64,000 nucleotides of DNA. Origin: CAVOAK01 sp965217615. Its GTDB lineage: Bacteria; Pseudomonadota; Alphaproteobacteria; UBA8366; CAVOAK01. Positions 9,166 to 18,124 of this stretch are shown here, one piece after another. The notes under the pieces were generated by a model. It saw only the letters and a list, made by a program, of their open reading frames with translations. It was not told the DNA's origin and did not search any database. The stretch is taken from NCBI GenBank assembly GCA_965217615.1, contig CBDCIT010000030.1:248001-312000 (forward strand), read 5' to 3'. The position numbers were made by a program, and so were the translations under genes. Every line of letters starts with the position of its first letter. Position 1 is the stretch's first letter.

Positions 9166-9867
9166 CTAATCGTCGCGGCGCGCCAATTCGCGCAATGCGA
9201 CCGGCTCGAGAACTTTAATGCGGCCGCGGCCGATTTCGATCCAACCGCTGTCGCGCCAATCCTGGAGATGTCTGTTGACCGCCTCACGCGACGCGCCGGT
9301 GAGCTGTCCCAATTCGTTCTGCGACAACCTGATCGTGCGGCGTTTGGCGTTCGACGCGTCCGAGTCTTCGGTCGGATGCGACATCGCCAACAGGCGCTTC
9401 GCAAGCCTCGCCGGCGGCGGAAGGAGGATCGTATCTTCGACCAGCTCACTTGTTTGTCGCAGCCGTTGACAGATCAAATGCATGAAATGGATGCTGACGG
9501 CCGGCCGAGTTTCGAGAAACTGGATGAAATCGCGCCGGTAGATCGTCATTAGCGACGTCGGGTCCGTCGCTCGCGCGTCCGCGGTCCGTGGCTGACCGTC
9601 AAGCAGGGCAATTTCGCCGAACACGTCGCCGGGCTCCATGATGTTGAGAATCATTTCACGCCCGTGGCTGCCGGTCACGCACATGACCATACGGCCCGAG
9701 ATGACCCCATAGAGCGCGTCACCTGGATCACCCTTCTGGAAGAGGTGCTTGCCCTTGCCGAGTTGGCGTGTTGTGACAAGCGCCTCGATCTTGTCGACGA
9801 CCTGCGGCTCCAAGTCGCGAAACAGATAATGCGATCTGAGGAACGTGCCACGATCCGCTGGCGACAT
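9166..9867 (-). CDS. Crp/Fnr-family transcriptional regulator
   Basis: A 233-residue regulator. Residues ~15-130 form a cyclic-nucleotide-binding domain with the phosphate-binding cassette GDVFGEIALLDGQPRTA. The Gly-Glu and Arg that contact cAMP are present, and there are no N-terminal Fnr cysteines. The C-terminal winged helix has the recognition helix SREAVNRHLQDW, which keeps the Arg-Glu...Arg pattern that reads TGTGA in E. coli Crp. The gene diverges from the FecR-like/adenylate cyclase genes. A perfect CRP-type palindrome lies in the shared intergenic region, so it probably controls the cyclase and perhaps itself. Confidence 0.92.
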   Translation of the reverse strand: MSPADRGTFLRSHYLFRDLEPQVVDKIEALVTTRQLGKGKHLFQKGDPGDALYGVISGRMVMCVTGSHGREMILNIMEPGDVFGEIALLDGQPRTADARATDPTSLMTIYRRDFIQFLETRPAVSIHFMHLICQRLRQTSELVEDTILLPPPARLAKRLLAMSHPTEDSDASNAKRRTIRLSQNELGQLTGASREAVNRHLQDWRDSGWIEIGRGRIKVLEPVALRELARRDD

Positions 9868-9990
9868 CGCTCGCCTACTTTCATCGTCAGGATGGCAAGT
9901 GTGAACCGGCTATAGGCCAATTTATCGGAAATCTCACGAATTATCTGCCGTCCATGACACCGGCCTCGGTTGAAGTGCGGTAAAACGCTG

Positions 9991-10006
9991 TGTGAACCGC
10001 CTCACA
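9991..10006. promoter_or_regulatory. CRP-type operator TGTGA-N6-TCACA
   Basis: TGTGAACCGCCTCACA has both CRP half-sites perfectly matched to the E. coli consensus with the usual 6-base spacer. It lies between the divergent Crp-family gene and the FecR-like gene. A candidate extended -10 box (TGCTATGCT, hexamer TATGCT at 10028-10033) would start transcription near 10040. That puts the operator centre at about -41.5, the class II activating position. The -10 assignment is inference. Confidence 0.75.
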
Positions 10007-10108
10007 GAACTCGTGCGGTATTTTTGCTATGCTTCCACCAAGCGTTGGGACGAAATGCGCTCAAATTCATCTGGACGAAGGCAGTCGTAACATAGGAGCT
10101 ACCTAGCC

Positions 10109-10897
10109 ATGCACGCTATTCTCCGCGTTGGTCTCGTCCTCTCGATCGGGTTTGCTGGCATTCCGGCATACGCGGGAGAGCCGGTGGCCATCGTCGAGTC
10201 CACATCGGCAGTGACAGCGAAGCTCGAACTGCTCCAATATCTACAAGAAGGTCACAAGTTTAAGTTAGCGGCGGATGAAAGCGTCGTGATCGGCTACCTG
10301 CAATCTTGCGTACACGAAACCATCACCGGAGGCAGCGTGGTTGTCGGTACTTATCGAAGCGAAGTGTTTGGCGGATTCGTGGAGCGAAACATCGTCGAAT
10401 GCGATGCCGGAGAAATGGAAATCTCCAAGGAACAGGCGGCCAAGAGTGGGGTGACGGTATTTCGCGTTCCCGTAAAAATCAACTCGGAGCCGGAGGGACC
10501 AGTTCCGAGCCTGACGATCTATTCGACCCATCCCGTCGTGATAGCCGCACATGACACCGGACAAGCTATCTTCCAGCGGCTCGACAAATCGGGTCCCGCG
10601 ATCACGATCAAACTTCAAAATGGTGTCGCCGATTTGGCCATACTGGGCAAAGTATCAGAGCCTGGCGGTAAATATTCCGCTATCGCCGGGGCTCAGCATT
10701 TGGTGTTCGAAGTTGACCCACTGGCAGAGTCAGGCCAAAGGCCCCATCGTTGGACGCCTTCTCCGATTTTAGTCCTTGAGTATGCGGAACGTGATCGTCG
10801 CCATCGGGTCGGCTGTCGTTATCACGGGCGTGTTCGCGCTCCCCGCATTCGAACGTATGGACGGACTGGGAATCGACAGTCTGTTCTGGCTGCGTGA
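10109..10897 (+). CDS. Secreted FecR-domain-like protein, C-terminus probably frameshifted
   Basis: A signal peptide (cleavage near AYAGEP) is followed by a FecR-like segment: LAADESVVIGYLQSC, GGSVVVGTYRSEVFGG and a conserved Cys pair. Such proteins typically precede CHASE2 adenylate cyclases, as here. As read, the frame runs 116 bases into the cyclase gene. If one base near 10730 is removed, the protein would instead end QAKGPIVGRLLRF at 10772, nine bases before the cyclase ATG at 10782. This is the more natural gene end, so the present C-terminus is probably a +1 frameshift product. The role is inferred as a periplasmic partner of the cyclase. Confidence 0.7.
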   Translation: MHAILRVGLVLSIGFAGIPAYAGEPVAIVESTSAVTAKLELLQYLQEGHKFKLAADESVVIGYLQSCVHETITGGSVVVGTYRSEVFGGFVERNIVECDAGEMEISKEQAAKSGVTVFRVPVKINSEPEGPVPSLTIYSTHPVVIAAHDTGQAIFQRLDKSGPAITIKLQNGVADLAILGKVSEPGGKYSAIAGAQHLVFEVDPLAESGQRPHRWTPSPILVLEYAERDRRHRVGCRYHGRVRAPRIRTYGRTGNRQSVLAA

Positions 10898-12908
10898 CAA
10901 ATTTATAGCTTCCGACCAGGCGGCAGCGTCCCACGTGGTGGTCATCGCCGTCGACGAAGAAACCTATCGCCGCCCGCCATTTCGAGACATCCCCAAGGCG
11001 ATGTGGACGAATCAGTTCGCGGGGATCATCGAGGCGACGTTGAATGCCGGCGCGCGCGTGGTTGGCTTCGACGTCATATTTCCCACATCCGTCGAGCAAT
11101 ACTTGAGTGGGTTCGACCGGTCGTTCTTGCTCGCCCTCCGCAACGGCAGCACGCAAGGCAAAATCGTCTTGTGAAAGGTTCAGCATCAGGTCAAACCGAT
11201 CGGGCCTCATCGCAGCCAAAGCTTCGCTGTGGGCCATCAGAAGAACATACGCTCCGTTAATTTGTCTGAGGATAACGACGGCATCATTCGCCGCCTGCCG
11301 CTCACTTTTCGTGCCCGTACCGTCGATAATCAAATTCGCACGGAAACATCGATGGCCCTCGAATTGGCGAGCCGCGGACTCGGTCAGTCACCGCAGGCCA
11401 CCGACAACGGTAGCCTGAGACTTGGAGATTATTTGATCCCGGGATCGCGCCAGAACAACATGACTTTGAACTTCGATGGCACGATCAACGCCATACCGAC
11501 ATTATCGTTGGCCGACGTCCATCGTTGTGTGGAAGTTGGCAACGTCGAATTTCTCAAGGAACATTTAGCAGGAAAAGTCGTGCTGTTTGGCAGCGTTCTC
11601 GATGTCGAGGACCGAAAGCTCACGTCAAAACGGTTCATCACGGTCCGAGAGGACATCGGCCAAACGCAACGTTGCAGCTATCCAATCATGTCGGGGCTCT
11701 ATCGCGACGACCTGGTACGCGACACGATCCCCGGCGTGTTCGTCCATGCGACGGCGATCAACAATCTGATGCGTGGCGACGCGCTGCGTGAATTCGATAG
11801 TTGGGTCCCCGTTGCTATCTCGTTTTCAGTAGCCCTGTTGGTCGCCGCGGTGACGATGCTGTTTGCGCCTTGGCGTGCGGCTGCCCTGACGTGCATCGTC
11901 TTCTTCGCGTGGTCCGCCATTGCAACTCTGACGTTTCGAGACGGGGTGGTCTTGCCGCTCTTCGAACCTTTGGGTGGCGGCGCCCTGGTGTTCGTCGCCC
12001 TGCTCGGTTATCGCGTCGCGGTCAGCGACAAAGACAAACGATATCTGCGTCGGGCATTTTCATACTACCTGTCTCCCGCCGTCATCGAGCGCATGATATC
12101 GCAGGACAAGTTGCCGGTTCTTGGCGGCGAATCGCGTGAAATCACCATAATGTTTTCCGATATCGCGAGCTTCACAACGCTCTCCGAGGGATTGAACGCC
12201 AACCAAGTCGCACACTTTCTCAATGAATACCTGACTGAGATGTCGGCGATTGTGGAGAGCTACGGCGGATACATCGAGAAGTTCGTCGCTGACGAGATCA
12301 CCGCTGTATTCGGGGCGCCGTTGGATGACCCCGACCACGCTGTCCACGCCACCGAGGCGGCATTGGCAAGTCGCCGAAGCATTAGTGAAATGCGCGGCGC
12401 TTTCGGCCTCCCGCGCGACCGCGCTATCGCTGCCCGATTCGGACTCAATAGCGGTGAGATGCTGGTCGGGAATATCGGTTCGCGGCGGCGGTTCACCTAT
12501 GCAGCGATGGGCGACGCAGCCAACCTGGGATCACGACTGGAGGGTGCAAACAAGTCTTACGGAACTGAAATTTTGATTGGTAGTCGGACAGCGGAACTGT
12601 GCCTCGATAGGTTCGAATTGCGCGAGATCGATCGTGTGCGTGTGGTCGGCCGCGCGACTGAGGAGATCATATATGAACCTCTGTGCAAGGCCGGCGAACT
12701 CACACCTGCCATGCATGCATTGCGGGAGAGATTTACCGCGGCGATGGCGGTTTTTCGGGAGCGCGAGTTCGAAAGTGCGGCGCGTCAGTTCGAGGCACTA
12801 TCCGGCGAAGATCCGGTTTCCCGGATTTTCATGGAACGCGCCCAAGGCTTTGCATTAAGGCCGCCGTCAGAAGATTGGGACGGTGTCCACAACCTTGAAT
12901 CGAAGTAG
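10782..12908 (+). pseudogene. CHASE2-domain class III adenylate cyclase, interrupted by an in-frame TGA
   Basis: The reading frame gives an N-terminal helix, a CHASE2 sensor (residues ~25-340), three transmembrane helices, a class III cyclase domain and a short helical tail. Cyclase metal residues are present in MFSDIASFT and FVADEITAVFG (usually GD; here AD), and the catalytic Asn/Arg in AANLGSRLEG. A TGA at 11172-11174 splits it in the CHASE2 domain. The frame before and after is the same, and the following KVQHQ suggests that the stop replaced a GGA glycine codon. The downstream part could restart at GTG 11229 and still contains the membrane helices and the catalytic domain, but half the sensor would be lost. 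It is probably non-functional as a sensor. Confidence 0.85.
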
Positions 12909-12918
12909 CGCGCGCCCT

Positions 12919-14120
12919 AGCAGCCCGTTGATTAAGTGGCTTTTTCCGGCTCTCACCCCCAGATGAAGAATGCGGCGGCGAAAGCCGACTGGCCGCTTTG
13001 CGAAACCCCCCGTGCCACCAGCATGGCCCCGGTGGGCGTGAGCAGAACGAAAATACCGCCAATATCCGCCCGCCACGGCCTCCCGCGGGGTGCCGGCGCC
13101 GATGAGCTGGCGCATCAGTAACGATAGATTGTGGCCGGCGACGTGGAGCAGGTATCGCTTGTGCACATTCTCTCGCCCGCGCAGCCAGGTTCGTCGCATG
13201 CCGCCACGATCGAGGTTGTGGGCAAAGCAGCGCTCGACGATCTCGGCGCGCAGCTTGAAGGCCTCGCGGGCGACCCCGGACTTGAGCCGCGCACGGTTGT
13301 TGGTGACCGCGCGCCGCGCCGCCTCATCACCGTGCCAGCGCGAAAAGCCGGTCTGCTTGGGCGCCGCGATCCGGGTCTTCCAGGGACTGTCGTCCAGAGC
13401 CCTCAAGACCGCCCGTGAGTGATAACCTTTGTCGGCGACGCATTCGGCCGGGTCCTCCGACGTCGGTGCCGCATCCACCGCCCCGAGGTTTGCCTCGGCC
13501 TTCGCCAGGGTCTTGGAAAGCGTCGTGGTGTCGCCCTCATCGGCCGGGTGCAGCTCGGCCGCCACCACCGCGCCGGTGTCCAGATCCACCGCGTGCTCGG
13601 GCTTGTAGGCCAGATGCGTCGTGCCGTCCTTCATCTTGGCGATCTTGGCCTCGGGGTCGCTCTTCGAAACCCAATCCCGTGTTGGAAAGCTTCTTGCCCT
13701 TGCGCTTCCGCTCCAGACGCGCCAGATCCTCGGCCGTGGGTGTCTCGACGCCGCTTTTCCCGGGCCAGGCGCTCCAGCATCTCCCGGTAGCCTTCGCCGT
13801 TGGCGCGCCGCACGATGTTCCGCAGCGCCGCGTTGGCCTCCATGGTCGAGGCATCGACGCCGATGCGCTCGCCCTTGATCAGCCCCGCCTCGGCGATCAG
13901 CACCAGAACCCAGTCGAAGACCGCCGCGTGGACTTCATGGGGCAGGCGCGTGCGGCTCCGTGACGCCAGGAATGGTCCGGGTACCCGATCACGGCTCCCC
14001 AGTCGCAGGAACGCCCGCAGCGAAAGCGAGTCCGAGCAGCGCCACTCCAGACCGCGCTCGCTGTCGATGCCCTCGAAGTAGCCCACCAGGTGCATCCGGA
14101 AATAGCGCCCGGGCGGCACC
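12919..14120 (-). mobile_element. Decayed IS1182-like element with broken transposase
   Basis: Minus-strand pieces of one DDE transposase lie in three frames. 14119 to ~13755 carries the helical N-terminal part (IGYFEGIDSERG-like) and the first catalytic Asp (IGVDASTMEANAAL); 13755 to ~13680 carries TPTAEDLARLERKRKGKK; ~13634 to ~12930 carries KMKDGTTHLAYKPEHAVDL, VADKGYHSRA and RAEIVERCFAHNLDRGG. At least two frameshifts separate them. The first ~60 residues of the family are missing because the IS3 element starts directly at 14121. The likely right-hand terminus is the GCCCGTTGA sequence near 12919, just after the cyclase stop. The family assignment is from memory of IS1182/IS4-superfamily motifs. 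Confidence 0.75.
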
Positions 14121-14186
14121 TGACCTGACCCCCAAAACTTGGTCCAGGCCGAATGTTAGGCTAGGACTGTTTGAACGGAGGTCAGG

Positions 14187-14465
14187 ATGCCACGTAAACG
14201 ACATACCGCGGAACAGGTTATCGGTAAGCTACGGGAGGCGGAGGTTAGCCTGTCGGGCGGCCAAACGGTACCTGCGGTTTGCAGGACCTTGGGTGTTTCG
14301 GAACAGACGTATTACCGTTGGCGCAAGGAGTACGGCGGCCTAAAGATCGAGCAGGCACGGCGCTTCAAGGAGCTCGAGCGGGAGAATCTGCGGCTGAGAC
14401 GAGCTGTCGCTGATCTGACGCTGGATAAGCTGATTCTGAAGGAAGCCGCTGAGGGAAACTTCTAA
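14187..14465 (+). CDS. IS3-family transposase OrfA (helix-turn-helix)
   Basis: A 92-residue protein starting with the HTH block RKRHTAEQVIGKLREAE, then GVSEQTYYRWRKEYGG, and ending in a leucine zipper with LDKLILKEAAEGNF. This is the usual OrfA of the IS407/IS3 group. It binds the element ends. Its last codons overlap the -1 frame that opens OrfB, so a fused OrfAB transposase is expected through -1 ribosomal frameshifting near 14459. Confidence 0.93.
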   Translation: MPRKRHTAEQVIGKLREAEVSLSGGQTVPAVCRTLGVSEQTYYRWRKEYGGLKIEQARRFKELERENLRLRRAVADLTLDKLILKEAAEGNF

Positions 14466-14530
14466 GCCCCGAGCGCCGCCGGGGCTATGTTCAGCACATC
14501 TCCACGCGGCATGCCCTGCCCGAGCGTCGG

Positions 14531-15367
14531 GTGTGCCGGGTCATTGGGCAACCACGCTCGACGCAACGCTATCGGCGTGTCGAGGCTGACGATGAGGCGG
14601 CGTTGACCGCGGCCATTGTGCGGCTGGCCAGCGCGTACGGTCGCTACGGCTATCGCCGGATCACGGCGCTGCTCCGCGGCGAGGGCTGGTACGTGAACCA
14701 CAAGCGGGTCGAACGCATCTGGCGACGGGAGGGACTGAAGGTGCCTGCAAAACAACCAAAGAGGGGCCGGCTATGGCTCAACGATGGGTCCTGCATCCGT
14801 CTGCGTCCGAACTGGCCGCACCATGTCTGGGCCTATGACTTCGTCATGGCTCGCACACACGATGGCAGGGCATTCCGCATGCTGACCATCATCGACGAGT
14901 ACACTCGGGAGTGCCTGGCAATCGACGTCGCACGACGGCTGCGATCCGACGACGTGCTGTATCGCCTTGCCGCGCTGTTCGTCGATCGTGGCCCGCCGGA
15001 CCACATCCGCTCGGATAATGGTGCCGAGTTCACTGCCACGGCCGTCCGTGAGTGGCTGGCGCGGGTCGGTGTGAAGACGCTCTACATCGAACCGGGCAGT
15101 CCCTGGGAGAACGGCTACAACGAGTCATTCAACGGCAAGCTCCGGGACGAGCTGCTCAACGGCGAAATCTTCTACTCGCTCAAGGAGGCCCAGGTGCTGA
15201 TCGAGCGATGGCGGCAGCACTACAACACGGTCAGACCACACAGTGCGCTGGGCTACAGACCCCCGGCGCCAGTGACCATCGCGCCTAACCGGACTGATCC
15301 GGCTTGCGCTATGGATGGGCTCCAGCCGGATCAGCCCTTCCCAATCACCGTGCCAAGACTAACATAG
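14531..15367 (+). CDS. IS3-family transposase OrfB (DDE integrase domain)
   Basis: The catalytic part of the IS3 transposase, with the rve-type core: first Asp in WAYDFVMARTHDGR, second in RSDNGAEFTA, Glu in PWENGYNESFNGKLRDEL. The frame is open from 14459 (LLSPERRRGYVQ), before the listed GTG start, which is consistent with expression as an OrfAB fusion. It looks intact. Confidence 0.93.
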   Translation: MCRVIGQPRSTQRYRRVEADDEAALTAAIVRLASAYGRYGYRRITALLRGEGWYVNHKRVERIWRREGLKVPAKQPKRGRLWLNDGSCIRLRPNWPHHVWAYDFVMARTHDGRAFRMLTIIDEYTRECLAIDVARRLRSDDVLYRLAALFVDRGPPDHIRSDNGAEFTATAVREWLARVGVKTLYIEPGSPWENGYNESFNGKLRDELLNGEIFYSLKEAQVLIERWRQHYNTVRPHSALGYRPPAPVTIAPNRTDPACAMDGLQPDQPFPITVPRLT

Positions 15368-15396
15368 CGATTGGCACATACATTGGGGGCAGGCCA

Positions 15397-15660
15397 GTAC
15401 GATCGCCCCGCGGGCGACGTACTGACGCAGCAGTCGGAAGTGACGTCAAGAATTGTCGCATCACTTGGTTTCAAACTCGCCGAGGCGCAAGGCGGTGTAC
15501 GGACATCATCGGGGAGCGCAAGTCTACTGCTTGGGCTCGGGTGGAGTATCTGGGCCGCATTGCCAAGCAGGCGATCTTCCTGCCAGTCGATCTTTACAAC
15601 AGGGCTACCGATGGCGAGTCGTCGCAATCGCTCATTAGATCGGACAACCAGAAGACATGA
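15397..15660 (+). other. Possible gene remnant next to IS3, otherwise no gene seen
   Basis: About 260 bases between the IS3 end and the next gene. One frame reads DVLTQQSEVTSRIVASLGF, which resembles the linker preceding TPR tails of class III adenylate cyclases (the 'DLFALQDEIT' type motif). Another reads further pieces without a start. Frames shift and no full domain remains. It may be a fragment left by an IS-associated deletion. Low certainty. Confidence 0.3.
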
Positions 15661-15691
15661 TGCAATCAATCGCAGCGAGCTGACCCAGAAT

Positions 15692-17026
15692 ATGAACGGG
15701 ATATGGCGAACAGGGATTGGACAGGCGCGCCTCGCGCCGACGTCGGTACTGGCGACCGCGGTCGTTTTCATACTGTTGCTGATCGCGGCGGATCTGCAGG
15801 CGCAAGACTTTCAGAGCGAGGTGAGTCGAACGGGCACGATCAACGAAGATCTGTTTGAGGGTGCCGGCAGGATTACGATCCGCGCCACGGTCAACGGCGA
15901 CATCATGGTGATGGGCGGAGAGGTGATCATCGATTCGATGGTTAGTGGCGATGTTCTGGTGATGGGTGGTGAAGTACTGGTCGGCAACGACATCACGGGC
16001 GACGTTTTGGCCGCGGGCGGCCAGATTCGCGCCGAAGGCACTATCGATGGCGATATGACGGCAATGGGTGGCGACGTTGCCGTCGAATTCGACAGTACCG
16101 GTAACGTCCTCGCTGTCGGTGGCCAAGTCCTCGCGCGCGGAGACATTGGCGGCAATCTGAGAATGATGGGTGGAGACGTAACAAGCCGCGCCAGTGTTGC
16201 CGGGAACCTGCAGGCGGGCGGTGCCCGCGTTACTTTGTGGAGAGGAGCGCTGGTCGAGGGAAATGCTTCGCTTGGCGGAAATCGGGTGCGCGTCGACGGT
16301 CGCGTCGGTGGTGATATAAAGGCCGCGGGACGGCGCGTCGAAATTGCTGGTGAAGTTGACGGTGACGTCGACATTCAGGCGTTTGAGGTGAAGATCCTGT
16401 CGTCGGCCCGGATCAACGGTAATCTGACCTATCGTAGCCCCGCGCAAGCGGATATTTCCCGCGATGCGCAGATCCTTGGTGACGTCACATTCATTCAATC
16501 GGAGCGACCGGAGCGCATGATGGGACGCGCCTTCGCGGCAGCGGGGGTAATCTGGCTTTCCATCGTCGCCGGCTTGGTTCTTCTCGGCGTCGTTTTGCTG
16601 CTGATTTCGCCTAACCTGCCGTTCGAGGCAGCCGGCCAGATTCGCAAGAAACCGTGGCTGTCGTTGGGCCTAGGCTTGGCGGTCCTGGTCGGTGGCCCGG
16701 TCGTCTTGGTGATTCTGGCGGCAACAGGTGTCGGGCTGCCTCTGGCGGCGGTGTTGGTTGGCCTCTATGTCGTCGTTTTGGCGTTGGGATTTCTCGATTT
16801 TGCGATCCTTGTCGGTTGGTGGTGTGCTCGCCTGGTTCGCAGTGGCGAGAGAACCTCCAAGCTGTGGCGGATCGCTGTCCTTGTGGCCGGATTGCTAGTC
16901 TTGTCGGTCATCGCACTGATTCCCGGGTTGGGGGCGCTGGTGCTGTTTACCGCGTTCGTTTTGGGAACCGGCGCCGTGGTGCTTCAAGGGATGGCGATGC
17001 GTGCTGGGCACGGCGCAATGCCGTAG
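15692..17026 (+). CDS. Bactofilin-like polymer-forming membrane protein
   Basis: A 444-residue protein. After a signal-like N-terminal helix, residues ~45-270 form a regular ladder of short repeats (GDVLVMGGEV, GDVLAAGGQI, GDMTAMGGDV, GNLRMMGGDV). These are typical of the right-handed beta-helix of bactofilin or polymer-forming cytoskeletal proteins. Four hydrophobic segments follow (residues ~285-440). The combination suggests an envelope-anchored scaffold, with the repeats outside and the helices in the inner membrane. The start at 15692 is preferred; the frame is open further upstream, but there it reads into IS and remnant sequence. Confidence 0.75.
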   Translation: MNGIWRTGIGQARLAPTSVLATAVVFILLLIAADLQAQDFQSEVSRTGTINEDLFEGAGRITIRATVNGDIMVMGGEVIIDSMVSGDVLVMGGEVLVGNDITGDVLAAGGQIRAEGTIDGDMTAMGGDVAVEFDSTGNVLAVGGQVLARGDIGGNLRMMGGDVTSRASVAGNLQAGGARVTLWRGALVEGNASLGGNRVRVDGRVGGDIKAAGRRVEIAGEVDGDVDIQAFEVKILSSARINGNLTYRSPAQADISRDAQILGDVTFIQSERPERMMGRAFAAAGVIWLSIVAGLVLLGVVLLLISPNLPFEAAGQIRKKPWLSLGLGLAVLVGGPVVLVILAATGVGLPLAAVLVGLYVVVLALGFLDFAILVGWWCARLVRSGERTSKLWRIAVLVAGLLVLSVIALIPGLGALVLFTAFVLGTGAVVLQGMAMRAGHGAMP

Positions 17027-17053
17027 CGCCAGCCAGCGGAATACGGATATGCC

Positions 17054-17908
17054 ATGGATGATTGGTGGGAAGAAACGCTTCACGACGGCTTTCGCCTGCG
17101 CTTGCGCGTCGACGAGCTCTTGCATGAGAGAAAGAGCGCGTATCAGCATCTCATGCTGTTTGAAAACAAGGTCCTAGGGCGTGTGCTGATCCTTGACGGT
17201 ATCGTTCAGACGACTGAGCGCGACGAGTTCATTTATCATGAGATGCTTTCACACACGCCGATATTGGCCCACGGCGATGTTCGCCAGGTTTTGATTGTCG
17301 GTGGCGGCGATGGCGGGATGCTGCGGCGCGTGCTCGCGCATCCTGGCGTCGAGCGTGCCGTTGTCGTCGAAATCGACGATAGCGTGATCGAATTGTCTAA
17401 GCGTTATTTGCCGTCGATCTGCGGCGATGCATTTGAAGACCCCCGTGCCGAGGTTATTGTCGGTGATGGTGCCCAATTTGTCGCAGAAGGCAGCGATCAG
17501 TTCGAGGTCATCATCGTCGATTCTCCCGATCCTGTCGGTCCTGCCGGCGTCTTGTTTGAGCGCGGCTTCTACAGCGATTGCAAATCTCGCTTGGCTGATG
17601 GCGGTGTAATCGTCACACAAAATGGCGTGCCGTTCCTACAAGGCGAGGAACTGACGTCAACGGTGCATCATCTGCGCTCGCTGTTCACGGACGTAACTTG
17701 CTATCTGGCACCGGTGCCGATCTACGTCGGCGGTTTTATGTCGTTTGGTTGGGCCAGCGACGACCCGACACTCCGGCAGGTGGACCTCAAGACCCTCGCA
17801 AGACGCGCTTCCGTGGCGGAGTTGGTGTCGCGCTATTACACACCGGCGATCCACCACGCGGCTTTCGCCCTGCCGGGCTACGTAGAAGACCTCGTTGCAC
17901 CGGACTAG
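17054..17908 (+). CDS. speE: Spermidine synthase (putrescine aminopropyltransferase)
   Basis: A 284-residue protein of normal length. The N-terminal beta part includes LGRVLILDGIVQTTERDEF; the Rossmann core has VGGGDGGMLRRVL, the decarboxylated-SAM-binding VVEIDDSVIELSKRYLP, VGDGAQF and the gate/catalytic DSPDPVGPA segment. It transfers aminopropyl from decarboxylated AdoMet to putrescine, producing spermidine and methylthioadenosine. The decarboxylase partner speD follows about 215 bases downstream, after a strong hairpin. Confidence 0.96.
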   Translation: MDDWWEETLHDGFRLRLRVDELLHERKSAYQHLMLFENKVLGRVLILDGIVQTTERDEFIYHEMLSHTPILAHGDVRQVLIVGGGDGGMLRRVLAHPGVERAVVVEIDDSVIELSKRYLPSICGDAFEDPRAEVIVGDGAQFVAEGSDQFEVIIVDSPDPVGPAGVLFERGFYSDCKSRLADGGVIVTQNGVPFLQGEELTSTVHHLRSLFTDVTCYLAPVPIYVGGFMSFGWASDDPTLRQVDLKTLARRASVAELVSRYYTPAIHHAAFALPGYVEDLVAPD

Positions 17909-18042
17909 GACCCCAGAACAAATACTGTAGGGCGTCGCACTGCAATTCCCCTGGGTGCCTTCGTGCGGCGTGCGAAAAGTTCATCGTCGACGCATTTTAT
18001 CTTGCATTGGACCAGCCAATTCTCAATATGTGGGCACTTCCC

Positions 18043-18081
18043 GGACCCCGGTACGCCGCAGACGCGCTGTGACCGGGGTCT
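18043..18081 (+). terminator. Hairpin between speE and speD
   Basis: GGACCCCGGT and ACCGGGGTCT pair over 9 bp plus a G-T wobble, with a 19-base loop, followed by GTTTAATA. It could terminate speE transcription or act as a leader structure or attenuator of speD, whose ATG is 44 bases further on. The sequence alone does not decide. Confidence 0.5.
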
Positions 18082-18124
18082 GTTTAATATGGCAAGGACG
18101 TCTGCGGGTTTCGGAGAGATACAA

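Larger units (their letters stand above)
14121..15396 (+). mobile_element. IS3-family insertion sequence
   Basis: A 1276-bp element with related imperfect ends: TGACCTGACCCCCAAAAC at the left and, on the opposite strand, TGGCCTGCCCCCAATG at the right. It encodes overlapping orfA and orfB on the plus strand. No target duplication is visible (flanks CACC and GTAC). The left neighbour is a truncated transposase and the right neighbour an unrelated gene remnant. This suggests an adjacent deletion or recombination after insertion. Confidence 0.88.

Noticed and set aside
11172..11174. TGA as a selenocysteine or recoded codon
   Set aside because: No hairpin of SECIS type was seen after it, the expected residue is Gly, and other genes in the window are interrupted by TAG and TAA in the same way, which fits plain mutation.
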